Positions 16,481 to 25,458 of a stretch of 64,000 nt of DNA are shown here, piece by piece. The DNA lies in NCBI GenBank assembly GCA_046727175.1, contig JBKPCD010000092.1, positions 33,088 to 97,087 on the forward strand. The letters run 5' to 3'. The position numbers were made by a program, and so were the translations under genes. The notes below the pieces were generated by a model, which saw nothing but the letters and a program-made list of their open reading frames with translations, did no database searches and had not been told where the DNA came from. The DNA is from JBKPCD01 sp046727175. GTDB lineage: Bacteria; Acidobacteriota; Vicinamibacteria; Vicinamibacterales; 2-12-FULL-66-21. The stretch's first letter is position 1. The number at the start of each line of letters is the position of its first letter.

Positions 16481-17827
16481 ATGAGTGTGTCGCTTAACAC
16501 CATACAACCGCCGGCCGCGCCGCCTCGGCCGCCGGGCCGTCCGGATTCACCGCGCCCGCAGTACATCGAGCTCAAGGCGAACGTACATCGCAAGCTGCTC
16601 AACCGCTTGAACCTGGAAGCGCTGGCCTCCGTCGAGCGGCCGCGCGCCGAGTCGGAGATCCGCACGCTGCTGTTCGATCTGATCGCCGACGAAGGCATGC
16701 CGCTCAGTATGAGCGAGCGCGACGCAATCCTTGGCGATGTCATCGACGAGGTCTTCGGGCTCGGGCCGCTCGAGCCGCTGCTGCGTGATCCGACGATTAG
16801 CGACATTCTGGTCAACACGTACAAACAGGTTTACGTCGAGCGTTCGGGCCGCCTCGAACGGCTGCCGACATCGTTCCAGGACGATCGTCACCTGATGCGC
16901 GTCATCGACCGGATCGTCAGCGGCGTCGGACGACGCGTCGACGACAGCTCGCCGATGGTCGATGCCCGCCTCCCGGACGGCTCGCGTGTGAACGCGATCA
17001 TTCCACCGCTCGCGGTCGATGGTCCGCTGCTCTCGATCCGTCGTTTCCCGGCCGAGCGACTCAAGGCGGAGGATCTCGTCACGATCCGCTCGCTGACGCG
17101 GCCGATGCTCGAGTTCCTCGAGCACTCTGTCCGCTCGCGGCTGAACATGCTGATCAGCGGCGGCACCGGCGCGGGCAAGACGACACTGCTCAACGTGCTG
17201 TCGGGATTCATCTCCGAGCGCGAGCGCATCGTCACGATCGAGGACGCCGCCGAACTGCAGCTCCATCAGGAGCACGTCGGCCGGCTCGAGACGCGGCCGC
17301 CCAACGTCGAAGGCAAGGGCGCGATCCGTCAGCGGCAGCTCGTCATCAACGCCCTCCGTATGCGTCCCGACCGCATCGTCGTCGGCGAAGTCCGCGGTGA
17401 GGAAGCGCTGGACATGCTCCAGGCGATGAACACCGGCCACGACGGATCGCTCACGACGGTCCACGCGAACACGCCGCGGGACGCGCTGTCGCGCATCGAG
17501 ACGATGATCTCGATGGGCAGCATGAACCTGCCGGAGCGCGCGATGCGCCAGCAGATCGCGTCGGCGATCCAGCTCGTCTGCCAGCAGACCCGCATGAGCG
17601 ACGGCACGAGAAAGGTCACGTCGATCTCCGAGATCACTGGCATGGAAGGGGATGTGATCACGATGCAGGAGATCTTCTGCTTCGAGAAGCTGGGTGTCAC
17701 GCAGGACGGCAAGGTGATCGGCCGGTTCCGCGCGACGGGCGTGCGGCCGAAGGTCTGCGAGCGGTTGAAGGCCTCGGGCGTTCACCTGCCGGCCGACATG
17801 TTCGAGGGTGTGACGGAGGTCCGGTAA
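16481..17827 (+). CDS. cpaF: pilus assembly ATPase CpaF/TadA
   Basis: A 448-residue type II/IV secretion ATPase that powers Flp pilus assembly. Walker A is ISGGTGAGKTTLLNVL near residue 230; the Asp box and Walker B region read RMRPDRIVVGEVRGEEALDML; the His box is NTGHDGSLTTVHANTPRDAL. The N-terminal domain (LNRLNLEALASVERPRAE to RLPTSFQDDRHLMRVIDRIV) is the CpaF type. The first 25 residues are Pro-rich. Its stop overlaps the tadB start by one base (TAATG), so coupling is expected. Length is typical. Confidence 0.96.
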   Translation: MSVSLNTIQPPAAPPRPPGRPDSPRPQYIELKANVHRKLLNRLNLEALASVERPRAESEIRTLLFDLIADEGMPLSMSERDAILGDVIDEVFGLGPLEPLLRDPTISDILVNTYKQVYVERSGRLERLPTSFQDDRHLMRVIDRIVSGVGRRVDDSSPMVDARLPDGSRVNAIIPPLAVDGPLLSIRRFPAERLKAEDLVTIRSLTRPMLEFLEHSVRSRLNMLISGGTGAGKTTLLNVLSGFISERERIVTIEDAAELQLHQEHVGRLETRPPNVEGKGAIRQRQLVINALRMRPDRIVVGEVRGEEALDMLQAMNTGHDGSLTTVHANTPRDALSRIETMISMGSMNLPERAMRQQIASAIQLVCQQTRMSDGTRKVTSISEITGMEGDVITMQEIFCFEKLGVTQDGKVIGRFRATGVRPKVCERLKASGVHLPADMFEGVTEVR

Positions 17828-18807
17828 TGGCGGTGATTCTCGTGCTGTTTGCGTTCGGCATCGGTGCGGCGCTCGTCATGGGCGCGTACGGCGCAGTGAC
17901 GAAGCTTCCCGGCATGATGCTGCAGCGCAAGCTCGAGGCGCGGCTCGAGGAAGTGTCGCACGCGCCAGCGGAGCGGTCGGAGCGGGGGCGCGACGTCAAG
18001 GTCCTCAAGGAAGAAAAGAGCGGACCGCTGCCGGGTCTCGATCGGATGATGCGCGGCACGTCACGTGGAGCGTCGCTGGCCCGCTGGATCGAGCAGTCCG
18101 GCGTGAAGACGACGATCAGCGCCGTGCTGCTCATGGCGACAGGATCCGCGGTCGCGCTGGCGTTCATCGTCACGATGGCCGTTCGGGCGCCCTGGGGTCT
18201 CCCGGTCGGCGCCGCATTCGGATTCGTCGTGCCGTTCGCGGTGCTGAAGTTCAAACGCGGCCGGAGGCTTCGGGCCTTCGAGGAAGCTTTCCCCGAGGCG
18301 CTCGATCTCATCTCGCGCGCGCTCAAGGCCGGGCACGCGTTCGCGACGGGGCTGAAGATGGTGGCCGACGAGATGGAGGAGCCCGTCGGCCCCGAGTTCC
18401 GAAAGACGTTCGACGAGCAGAACTTCGGTCTGCCGCTGAAGGACGCGCTGGACAACCTGACGCTCCGCATCCCGAACATCGACGTGCGGTTCTTCGCCAC
18501 GGCCGTGTTGATTCAGCGGGAAACCGGCGGCAACCTCGCCGAGATCCTCGAGAACCTGGCGCACGTCGTGCGCGAACGTTTCAAGATTCTACGCCAGGTC
18601 CGCGTCTACACGGCGCATGGACGCTTCACCGGGTACGTGCTGCTCGCGCTGCCGGCGTTCCTGTGCATCGCGCTGAGGTTCATCAATCCGGATCATATGA
18701 ACCTGCTCTTCCGCACGCCGATGGGCCAGATGTTGCTGATGGCCGCGCTGGTGATGCAGACGATTGGGTACTTCTGGATCCGGCAAGTAATCAAAATCGA
18801 GGTGTAA
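17827..18807 (+). CDS. tadB: Tad platform protein TadB
   Basis: A 326-residue inner-membrane protein of the type II secretion F family. An N-terminal helix (residues 2-22) is followed by a cytoplasmic stretch, two helices around residues 98-140, and the F domain with RRLRAFEEAFPEALDLISRALKAGHAF and ETGGNLAEILENLAHVVRERF; two C-terminal helices end IGYFWIRQVIKIEV. It forms the assembly platform with TadC, driven by CpaF. One-base overlap with cpaF and one base to tadC. Confidence 0.95.
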   Translation: MAVILVLFAFGIGAALVMGAYGAVTKLPGMMLQRKLEARLEEVSHAPAERSERGRDVKVLKEEKSGPLPGLDRMMRGTSRGASLARWIEQSGVKTTISAVLLMATGSAVALAFIVTMAVRAPWGLPVGAAFGFVVPFAVLKFKRGRRLRAFEEAFPEALDLISRALKAGHAFATGLKMVADEMEEPVGPEFRKTFDEQNFGLPLKDALDNLTLRIPNIDVRFFATAVLIQRETGGNLAEILENLAHVVRERFKILRQVRVYTAHGRFTGYVLLALPAFLCIALRFINPDHMNLLFRTPMGQMLLMAALVMQTIGYFWIRQVIKIEV

Positions 18808-18808
18808 C

Positions 18809-19723
18809 GTGTCGACGATGTTGCCGCTGTTCGCATTCTTCATCGGCTCGGTCATCGTCGCGGCAGTCGCGTTCCTGCTGATGCCGGCGCGCGCCGGAGC
18901 CATCGATCGCCGGCTCGACGAATTGACGGCGGGACGTGAGGACGGCCCGTCCGAGCGAAAAGCTTCGCAGGCGTTGCTCGGACTCATCAAGCGTGTTGGC
19001 GAGAAGGCCCCGAGAGGCACCAAGGAACTGGGTCCGCTGCGACTGCGTCTCGTGCAGGCGGGCTTCCGGCGGCCCGAGGCGATCACGATCTTCTTCGGGA
19101 TCCGCGTCGTGTTCGCGGTGGGCCTTTTCCTGCTAATGGGGACATCGATTCTCGGGAGACCCAACATCTCCTTTGCGCTCGCGGCAATGCTTGCGGGTTA
19201 TCTGCTGCCCGGCATGGTGCTCGCGCGGTTGGCCAAACGCCGCTCGCACCGCATTCGTCTGTCGCTGGCCGACGCGCTCGATCTGCTCGTCGTCAGCGTG
19301 GAAGCGGGCCTGGGATTGGATCAGGCGCTCACACGCGTTGGCCACGAGCTGGCGTTCGCGTACCCGGATCTGTCGGACGAGCTGAAGCTCGTGAATCTCG
19401 AGCTCCGCGCCGGCAAACCGCGGCCGGAGGCGCTGCGAAATCTCGCCGACCGGACGGGCGTCGACGATCTGAGCGCGCTCGTGACGATGCTGATTCAGAC
19501 CGACAAGTTCGGTACGAGCGTTGCGCACTCTCTGCGCGTGTACTCGGAGACGCTCCGGACCAAGCGGCGGCAGCGCGCCGAGGAAGCGGCGGCGAAGACC
19601 GGCGTGAAGATGGTGTTTCCGCTCGTCTTCTGCATCTTTCCGGCAATCTGGGTCGTGACCATCGGGCCGGCGGCGATCAAGTTCGTCACCGTGCTGTTCC
19701 CCATGATCGAAAAATCGAAATAG
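18809..19723 (+). CDS. tadC: Tad platform protein TadC
   Basis: A 304-residue F-domain membrane protein. N-terminal helix residues 4-27, a central pair of helices (FFGIRVVFAVGLFLLMG and FALAAMLAGYLLPGMVLARL), the F domain (LSLADALDLLVVSVEAGLGL, then QTDKFGTSVAHSLRVYSETL) and a C-terminal helix (MVFPLVFCIFPAIWVVTIGP). GTG start, one base after tadB, with GAGGTG upstream. Partner of TadB. No TadD-like TPR gene follows in the window. Confidence 0.95.
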   Translation: MSTMLPLFAFFIGSVIVAAVAFLLMPARAGAIDRRLDELTAGREDGPSERKASQALLGLIKRVGEKAPRGTKELGPLRLRLVQAGFRRPEAITIFFGIRVVFAVGLFLLMGTSILGRPNISFALAAMLAGYLLPGMVLARLAKRRSHRIRLSLADALDLLVVSVEAGLGLDQALTRVGHELAFAYPDLSDELKLVNLELRAGKPRPEALRNLADRTGVDDLSALVTMLIQTDKFGTSVAHSLRVYSETLRTKRRQRAEEAAAKTGVKMVFPLVFCIFPAIWVVTIGPAAIKFVTVLFPMIEKSK

Positions 19724-19734
19724 TGCTGTAACGG

Positions 19735-19825
19735 GCAAGCGACGCTCGCGCCGCACGGAGCGGGACAAAGGGCCCCCGCGAGCGAAGACGATAGGGGTAC
19801 CGGGGACGAAGTCCTCGGTCTAGTG
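19735..19825. repeat. G-rich dispersed element, copy E
   Basis: Contains GCACGGAGCGGGACAAAGGG, CCCCGCGAGCGAAGACGAT and a terminal hairpin GGGGACGAAGTCCTC. The same ordered blocks occur at 37265-37405, 38940-39110 (inverted) and 40490-40603. Confidence 0.6.
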
Positions 19826-19863
19826 ATCGAAAAAGGTCACGATAGGTAACAGGAGAAAGTTCA

Positions 19864-21219
19864 ATGAGCGTGGCCGTTTCTCCAGTCGAGGTGAAGCCGC
19901 AGGGTGGCCTGCCGACGCCGCAGGCTCCGCCCGCGACTCTGCAGGAAACCGGGCTGCATCCGGACACGCTGGCGCAGCTGCTGCTGAAGACGCTCGTTGC
20001 CGGTGAAGCGAGCGGAACGATGCTGGCCGACAAACTCAAGCTGCCGTACTCGGTGCTCGACTCGCTGGTTCAGCACGCGCGGGTCGAAAAGCTCCTCGAA
20101 GTCCGCGGCGCGAGCGGGGCGGGAATGGCGGGGTATCGCTACGTCCTGACGGATCTCGGCCGCGATCGTGCCGGACAGTTCTTCGACATCTCGCGATACG
20201 TGGGTCCGGCGCCGGTGCCGCTCGCGCAGTACAACGCGTACGTTCGCGCGTGTATGGCCGCACGGCCTTACGTGGATCGCGACAAGCTCTCGACCGGCTT
20301 CCAGAACCTGATCGTCAACAAGGCGATGTTCGACAAGCTTGGTCCCGCCGTGAACTCGGGCAAATCCCTGTTTCTGTACGGCGCACCGGGCAACGGGAAG
20401 ACCGTGCTCGCGGAAGGGATCGGCCGCGCGCTCGGTGACGAGATGCACGTGCCCTACGCGATCGACGTCGACGGTCAGGTGATCACGATGTTCGACCCCG
20501 TGAACCACACGCTGCTGGCCGGCGGCGATTCCTCGGTTACGAGCGTCGTTACGACGGCCGAGCACGATCGACGCTGGGAGCGGATCCGCCGTCCTGTCGT
20601 CGTTGTCGGTGGCGAGCTGACGCTCGAGATGCTCGACCTGACGTTCAACCCGATCGCAAAGTTCTACGAAGCGCCGATTCAGCTGAAGGCAAACGGCGGT
20701 GTGTTCGTCGTCGACGACTTCGGCCGCCAGCGGATTCCGCCACGCGACCTGTTGAACCGCTGGATCGTGCCGCTCGAGAGCCGCGTCGACTTCCTCACGT
20801 TGCACACGGGACGGAAGTTCGAGGTGCCGTTCAACGTCCTCATCGTGTTTGCGACGAACCTCAAGCCGGAGTCACTCGCCGACGAAGCGTTCCTCCGCCG
20901 AATCCCGTACAAGATTCTGGCGAAAAACCCGACGCTCGACGAGTACTGCAGCATCTTCGAGATGAACTGCCGGCGGCGCGGGCTGGAGTTCGACCCGGTC
21001 ATGGTGGAGTACCTCAATCGCAAGTACTACCAGCCGCGGCGGCTCGAACGGCGCGCATGCCATCCCCGCGACCTCATCGAGCAGGTCGTGGACATGTGTC
21101 GTTATCAGAACCGCAAACCGACGATCACCCGCGAGCTGCTGGATGCCGCCTGCGGAAGCTACTTCCTCGAAGAGACCGAGTCGCAGAGCGCGGAGCGGGC
21201 GCCGGAGACGGCGCGATGA
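19864..21219 (+). CDS. AAA+ ATPase linked to the Tad locus
   Basis: A 451-residue protein. Residues 35-110 look like a winged-helix domain (LHPDTLAQLLLKTLVAGEAS to YRYVLTDLGRDRAGQFF). The AAA+ module follows, with Walker A LYGAPGNGKTVLAEGIG near residue 178, Walker B GGVFVVDDFGRQRIP near 282, and an arginine-rich sensor region (DEAFLRRIPYKILAKNP). It resembles MoxR-like ATPases often seen beside Acidobacteriota tad genes. RBS CAGGAGAAAG. The stop overlaps the next gene by four bases. Substrate unknown; a remodelling role in pilus assembly or regulation is inference from context. Confidence 0.8.
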   Translation: MSVAVSPVEVKPQGGLPTPQAPPATLQETGLHPDTLAQLLLKTLVAGEASGTMLADKLKLPYSVLDSLVQHARVEKLLEVRGASGAGMAGYRYVLTDLGRDRAGQFFDISRYVGPAPVPLAQYNAYVRACMAARPYVDRDKLSTGFQNLIVNKAMFDKLGPAVNSGKSLFLYGAPGNGKTVLAEGIGRALGDEMHVPYAIDVDGQVITMFDPVNHTLLAGGDSSVTSVVTTAEHDRRWERIRRPVVVVGGELTLEMLDLTFNPIAKFYEAPIQLKANGGVFVVDDFGRQRIPPRDLLNRWIVPLESRVDFLTLHTGRKFEVPFNVLIVFATNLKPESLADEAFLRRIPYKILAKNPTLDEYCSIFEMNCRRRGLEFDPVMVEYLNRKYYQPRRLERRACHPRDLIEQVVDMCRYQNRKPTITRELLDAACGSYFLEETESQSAERAPETAR

Positions 21220-21938
21220 AGCGAGCCGCGATGGCGATCGCCGTCGGTCGGGAGCTGATGGGGAGCCCGACGACGAATCTCGAACTGGACAAGTCGGAGT
21301 CGAGCTCGAGCGATGAAGACGCCACGACGATGAGGCGTGACATCGCCGATCTTGCAGCCCGCACCCTCGTCGTCGTGTTGTTCACGATGATGGCCGTCCG
21401 CCTTGGCCTGGACTTCCTGCAGACCGGCCGGCTCACGGGTCTGCTGCTCCTGGCGAGCGAAGGCCTGGTCGTCGTACTGACCGTGTTCCGGCGGGCGGCG
21501 GGCATCGTCGACCGAAGCCTCAAGGCTCGGATACTGACCGGTATTTCGATCGTCGGGCCTCCTCTGGTTCAACCGTCATCGGTCGGACCGCTCGCGCCGG
21601 AGATCGCAACCGTCGCGTTGTCGGCGTGCGGCCTGTTCGTGGTCATCGGCGGCAAGCTGTCGCTCGGCCGCAGCTTCGGCCTCATGCCCGCGAATCGCGG
21701 CGTCGTCTCTACCGGTCTGTATCGACTGGTGCGGCATCCGATCTACATGGGCTATCTCTGGACGCACATTGCCTTCCTCGCCGCGACGCCGACGCTGTGG
21801 AACCTCATCGTGCTTTTCGGCGCGGATGTCGCGCTGCTCGCTCGCGCGGTGTGTGAAGAGCGCACGCTCGCGTGTGACGAAGCGTACCGCGGCTATCGGC
21901 AGATTGTGCGGTGGAGAGTACTCCCAGGCGTTTTCTGA
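21216..21938 (+). CDS. isoprenylcysteine carboxyl methyltransferase-like membrane protein
   Basis: A 240-residue protein, four-base ATGA overlap with the AAA+ gene. It has about five membrane helices. The C-terminal half has LMPANRGVVSTGLYRLVRHPIYMGY, then ACDEAYRGYRQIVRWRVLPGVF. The RHPxYxG and late E/R/Y residues are the cofactor-binding pattern of the ICMT/PEMT superfamily. Bacterial members methylate unknown lipids or small molecules; no prenylcysteine substrate is expected. The Ser-rich N-terminus (KSESSSSDEDATT) suggests translation may begin later, for example at MRRDIADLAAR. Confidence 0.7.
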   Translation: MKRAAMAIAVGRELMGSPTTNLELDKSESSSSDEDATTMRRDIADLAARTLVVVLFTMMAVRLGLDFLQTGRLTGLLLLASEGLVVVLTVFRRAAGIVDRSLKARILTGISIVGPPLVQPSSVGPLAPEIATVALSACGLFVVIGGKLSLGRSFGLMPANRGVVSTGLYRLVRHPIYMGYLWTHIAFLAATPTLWNLIVLFGADVALLARAVCEERTLACDEAYRGYRQIVRWRVLPGVF

Positions 21939-21955
21939 CGATGACGCCTGGCGAA

Positions 21956-22048
21956 AAAGGGAAAACGCAAAAGGGAAAAGGGGAGAAGCGAAACGCGCGG
22001 ATGGCTAGTTGCCTTCCGTGTTTCCCTTTTCCCTTTTCCCTTTTCCTT
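21956..22048. repeat. word-type inverted repeat (GGGAAAA / TTTTCCC)
   Basis: AAAAGGGAAAACGCAAAAGGGAAAAGGGG at 21956-21984 is answered by TTTCCCTTTTCCC words at 22020-22045. It separates two convergent genes and its right arm is translated as the C-terminal tail of the Smr protein. Confidence 0.75.
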
Positions 22049-22298
22049 TGACAAGCCGCGCCACCGTGGCGCCAAGATGCGATTCAGGCGCATCCCAGAA
22101 CTCCTCGATCAGAGGATGACGATCGAGCGCAGCTTGAACGATTCCGCGCTGCACGCCGGTTCCGCGGCCGTGAATCAGCCTGATCTCTTGCAGCCCAGCC
22201 TCGTAGGCCGCGGTCACGTATTCCTCGACTACCGATTTGATGTCACGCGGCTGGAAGGTGTGAAGGTCGAGCGCGGATTCGATAGGAACTCGGTGCAT
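22005..22298 (-). CDS. Smr-domain protein
   Basis: A 97-residue stand-alone Smr (MutS2 C-terminal) domain: ALDLHTFQPRDIKSVVEEYV, then EIRLIHGRGTGVQRGIVQAAL with the LDLH and HGxG motifs. Smr domains bind or nick nucleic acids and in several bacteria act on stalled or collided ribosomes. The final residues KGKGKREKGNTEGN are encoded by the GGGAAAA repeat, so they are probably non-functional. The start is uncertain: ATG at 22298 has no ribosome site, whereas a TTG at 22319 overlaps the queF stop by four bases and is preceded by AGAAGGA. Downstream partner of queF. Confidence 0.8.
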   Translation of the reverse strand: MHRVPIESALDLHTFQPRDIKSVVEEYVTAAYEAGLQEIRLIHGRGTGVQRGIVQAALDRHPLIEEFWDAPESHLGATVARLVKGKGKREKGNTEGN

Positions 22299-22315
22299 CG
22301 GCGCAGGATCAGGGC

Positions 22316-22669
22316 TCAAGGAACGTCCTTCTCGTAGGTCACCGTCACCACTGTGCTGATGCCGCCACGTACAGAGAAATCGCCAACGACAGTCATTCGT
22401 CGCGGCTGACACACCGCCACGAGGTCGCCGAGGATCTGGTTCGTGACCGCTTCGTAGAAGATGCCACGATTGCGGAACTCCACCATGTAGTACTTGAGCG
22501 ACTTCAGCTCGACGCACAGTCGATCGGGCACGTAGGTGATCCGAATCTCGCCGAAGTCTGGGAGTCCTGTCTTCGGGCAGACGGAGGTGAACTCGTGACA
22601 CGCAATAGCGATCTCGTAGTCGCGCTCCGGACTCGGGTTCGGGAAGGTTTCGAGCGTTGCCGGCGGCAT
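22316..22669 (-). CDS. queF: NADPH-dependent 7-cyano-7-deazaguanine reductase QueF
   Basis: A single-domain QueF that reduces preQ0 to preQ1 for queuosine. ETFPNPSPERDYEIAIACHEFTSVCPKTGLPDFGEI carries the substrate glutamate and the catalytic Cys in SVCPKTGLPD, and SLKYYMVEFRNRGIFYEA the NADPH-binding signature. A TACAAT box (22678-22683, minus) lies eight bases before the ATG at 22669, so that start is preferred over the ATG at 22687. 117 residues, complete. No other queuosine gene is in the window. Confidence 0.93.
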   Translation of the reverse strand: MPPATLETFPNPSPERDYEIAIACHEFTSVCPKTGLPDFGEIRITYVPDRLCVELKSLKYYMVEFRNRGIFYEAVTNQILGDLVAVCQPRRMTVVGDFSVRGGISTVVTVTYEKDVP

Positions 22670-22847
22670 GCGGCGAAATTGTAGCATTCAGGCCAGTTTC
22701 CGCCGGTTTCGCGGCTTTGCACGATTGACAGCGGAAAACACGGCGCGCTAGGATACCCGCTGATTTCAGGCCTTTTCTCGCTTCCGCCGCACGCGCGCGC
22801 GGCCGTCGCGGGCATCTGAGAGCGCGCCCAAGCAAGGGGAATAGCCG

Positions 22848-23147
22848 ATGGCAGAGGCCCGCAGGATGGGCAAATCCGAACTCTTCTCGCACTTCGCGGA
22901 TCGCTTCGAGGTGAAGCGCACGCAGGCGCGTGAGTTCTTCGATGAGCTGACGACGCTGGCCGAGAAGGAGCTGAAACGGTCCGGCGAGTTCGTACTGCCG
23001 GGAATGGTCAAGCTCGTCGTTCAGAAGCGCAAGGCGCGGATGGGCCGCAATCCGGCCACCGGCGAGGCGATCAAGATCCCCGCGAAGACCGTCGTCAAGG
23101 CGCGCATCGCGAAACAGCTGAAGGACTCGGTCCTGCCGCGGAAGTAG
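22848..23147 (+). CDS. hup: HU/IHF-family DNA-binding protein
   Basis: A 99-residue nucleoid protein. MGKSELFSHFADRF to EKELKRSGEFVLPGMVKLVV is the helical dimer body, RKARMGRNPATGEAIKIPAKTVVKARIAKQLKD is the DNA-clasping beta arm with the conserved GRNPATGE and IPA turn. The first seven residues (MAEARRM) extend the normal HU start; the ribosome site AAGGGG precedes the ATG at 22848. A TAGGAT box near 22749 could be its promoter. Monocistronic. Confidence 0.92.
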   Translation: MAEARRMGKSELFSHFADRFEVKRTQAREFFDELTTLAEKELKRSGEFVLPGMVKLVVQKRKARMGRNPATGEAIKIPAKTVVKARIAKQLKDSVLPRK

Positions 23148-23195
23148 TCCGGCTCAGCGTGCCGCCAGACGCACGAGCCCGATCCATGGATGATC

Positions 23196-23262
23196 GGCCC
23201 GGCGCCCAGCGCAGAAAACGCACGCTGGGGCCCGGGCCGCGCCGTCGTCCAGCGGGCTGATA
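23196..23262. repeat. G-rich dispersed element, partial copy F (inverted)
   Basis: The minus strand has CGGGCCCCAGCGTGCGTTTT and CTGCGCTGGG, matching the CGGGGTCCCC...GCGCGT...TGCG block of the copy at 38940-39110. Partial. Confidence 0.4.
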
Positions 23263-23283
23263 TGTTTCTTCCTTCCGCTGGTG

Positions 23284-23529
23284 CTACGCCGCAACCAGTG
23301 GGTGCCCCGCGAGCATGCGGCTGTAGACGGTGGCCGGCGCCAGACGAGCCACCTTCGATTCCAGGCTGGTGAGTGAATCATCGTCGAGAATGATTCGATC
23401 GGCGGCGCCGAGCAGCACCTCGCAGCTGAAGCGCCACGCGCCGCGTGCCGTCTTCTGCTCGAAATACCTCAACATGTAGCTTCGGCCGTCGATCTCGATC
23501 TCGGACGTCTTCACGAGTTTGCGGAACAT
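23284..23529 (-). CDS. small conserved-looking protein, unknown function
   Basis: An 81-residue protein from the ATG at 23529, which has a strong GGGAGGA ribosome site; the longer frame adds eight unlikely residues. It reads FRKLVKTSEIEIDGRSYMLRYFEQKTARGAWRFSCEVLLG, a beta-strand-rich, mixed-charge soluble domain, then DRIILDDDSLTSLESKVARLAPATVYSRMLAG, a helix. I do not recognise the family. It is alone between the HU gene and the histidine kinase. The good ribosome site and balanced composition support a real gene. Confidence 0.6.
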   Translation of the reverse strand: MFRKLVKTSEIEIDGRSYMLRYFEQKTARGAWRFSCEVLLGAADRIILDDDSLTSLESKVARLAPATVYSRMLAGHPLVAA

Positions 23530-23712
23530 CGAAATCCTCCCGCTGATGAACACCGGTTGCCGCGAATACTCAACGAGACGCGGATGGACGCGGACTGCCG
23601 CGGAAACGGCACAACCAGAGTACCCATCTCATCGTTTGTCGCGATCCGCGCGCAGCGTGCAAATCGCGTCTCGTTCGTTTCAGATCCGTCTTCGTTCGTA
23701 TAAACCCGCATT

Positions 23713-25458
23713 TCAGCCTGCAACCAACGCGATAGGTTTCGCGCGCGTTCGCGGAAACTCGATCGTGAACGTGGTCCCCTTCCCGCTTTCGCTCGCGACC
23801 GAAATCTCGCCGCCGAGCTGCTCGACGATCTTTTTCGAGATCGCGAGTCCCAGCCCGAGGCCGCGGCGCTTCGTGGTGACGAAGTCCTCGAAGATCTTTC
23901 CGAGCCGATCGGGTGGAATCCCGCAGCCCGTGTCGTAGACGCGAATCTGCACGATTTCGTCTCGCAATTCCGTCGCAACCGCAACGAGCCCGCCGGGGGC
24001 CGTCGCTTGGATGGCATTGATGATCAGGTTGCGGTACACGCGGCCGAGCGCGAACACGTCGGCTTCGATGTAAGCGCCCTCCGCGGCGAGCTCCGTTCGC
24101 AGCGTCACGCCAGCCGTCTCTGCGTGCTGCTGCATCGACTCGGCGACCTCCGCGATCGAGCGATCGACGTCGACGGGGAACCGCTCGAGTGGAATCGGCT
24201 TCGCGATGTTGCGCAGATCGTCGAGGACCCGCTTGATGATGACCATTTCACGCTCGACGGTCCGCTTGAAGATGTCGCGGTACTCCAGGTCGTCGAACAT
24301 CTTCTGAATCAGCTTGCAGCTGTTGCCGATGTTCTGGATCGGGTGCGACAGGTCGTGGACGAGGCCGGCAGCAATCCGGCCGAACATCGCCTGCCGCTCC
24401 TGCTTGCGGACGTCCTCCTGCAGCTGCACGAGGCGATCGGCCATCGAGTTGAACGACTCTCCGAGCTGATGGATCTCGTCGCTTCCCGAGAGCGCGACGC
24501 GTTCATCCATCCGGCCGTCGGCAATCGCCTGCGTGGCTTTCGTCAGCGCGAAGATGCGTGTGATGAACGATCGTCCCCAGAGCCATCCGAGCGTCATCGT
24601 GCCCATCAGCGCGAGACCGATGACCACGAGCAGGTTGCGCTGGAGACGCGCCGCGATGCCGAACGCCTCGGTGGTGGGTTGCTCGACGACGACGGTCCAA
24701 TTGAGATCCTCGACGCGGGACATCGCTGCCAGGATCTTCTCGCCGGTCTCGTCGCGGTACCGGCCGGATGCTTCCTTTTCTCTCGCGCGGCTTCTGACGA
24801 ACTCCTGCTCGGCGCTCTTCTGCTCGGGGTTGGCCGCCAGTCGTTTCTTGTTCGGATTCCCGTGCGCGACGATTCGCAGGTCCTCGCCAAGCAGCGACGC
24901 GTAGCCGGTTTGACCGACCCGTATCCGGTCGACCACGCGCCACAGCTCTTCGAGCGCGATCTCGCCGACGACCCACGCGGATTCCTGACCGACGTCAGCG
25001 GCGCGGATCGCGATCGTCGTCGTTGGGAGACCGTCGTCGTCCTGCCGCAAGGGTGCGACGTAGACGCCGTCGCTGCCGACGTCGCGCGCGTTGGGAATGC
25101 TGACTCGCGGTTTGTCGAAGCGGCTGGTGGCCATGACGCGGCCGCCGACATCGAACATCGTGATCTCACGGAATTCGGGGAACTCCAGTACGTAGTCCTT
25201 CAGGATTCGCGAGCGCTGCCACGCCTCGACTCCGGGCGTACGGAGCTCCACGCCAATGGACTTGAGCACGCGCTCGTTGTTGCGGATGTACAGGCGGATC
25301 TGCTCGGCCACCTGACGGCCGACGCGGAGGTTGCCCTCGGTCACCGATTGGCGCGTGCCTGCCTGAAGCTGATACAGCGACACGGCGCCGTAGATGACGA
25401 GCGGGCCGACGGCCGCCGTCGCGATCAGCATCACGAAGCGTCCGGTGATCCCTTTCAT
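23713..25458 (-). CDS. sensor histidine kinase with periplasmic Cache domain
   Basis: A 581-residue membrane kinase. Signal anchor residues 8-28, a periplasmic double Cache-like sensor to about 275 (VGQTGYASLLGEDLRIVAHG is the Cache signature), a second membrane helix near 276-296 (LLVVIGLALMGTMTLGWLWG), HAMP to about 350, then the dimerisation domain with phospho-acceptor His in AAGLVHDLSHPIQNIGNSC, and a HATPase_c domain with NLIINAIQA (N box), VYDTGCGIPPD and RGLGLGLAISKKIVEQLGG. No receiver is attached and no response regulator is adjacent. It overlaps the preceding binding-protein gene by four bases. Confidence 0.92.
   Translation of the reverse strand: MKGITGRFVMLIATAAVGPLVIYGAVSLYQLQAGTRQSVTEGNLRVGRQVAEQIRLYIRNNERVLKSIGVELRTPGVEAWQRSRILKDYVLEFPEFREITMFDVGGRVMATSRFDKPRVSIPNARDVGSDGVYVAPLRQDDDGLPTTTIAIRAADVGQESAWVVGEIALEELWRVVDRIRVGQTGYASLLGEDLRIVAHGNPNKKRLAANPEQKSAEQEFVRSRAREKEASGRYRDETGEKILAAMSRVEDLNWTVVVEQPTTEAFGIAARLQRNLLVVIGLALMGTMTLGWLWGRSFITRIFALTKATQAIADGRMDERVALSGSDEIHQLGESFNSMADRLVQLQEDVRKQERQAMFGRIAAGLVHDLSHPIQNIGNSCKLIQKMFDDLEYRDIFKRTVEREMVIIKRVLDDLRNIAKPIPLERFPVDVDRSIAEVAESMQQHAETAGVTLRTELAAEGAYIEADVFALGRVYRNLIINAIQATAPGGLVAVATELRDEIVQIRVYDTGCGIPPDRLGKIFEDFVTTKRRGLGLGLAISKKIVEQLGGEISVASESGKGTTFTIEFPRTRAKPIALVAG

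Noticed and set aside
16547..17785. 412-codon minus-strand frame
   Set aside because: Antisense to cpaF.
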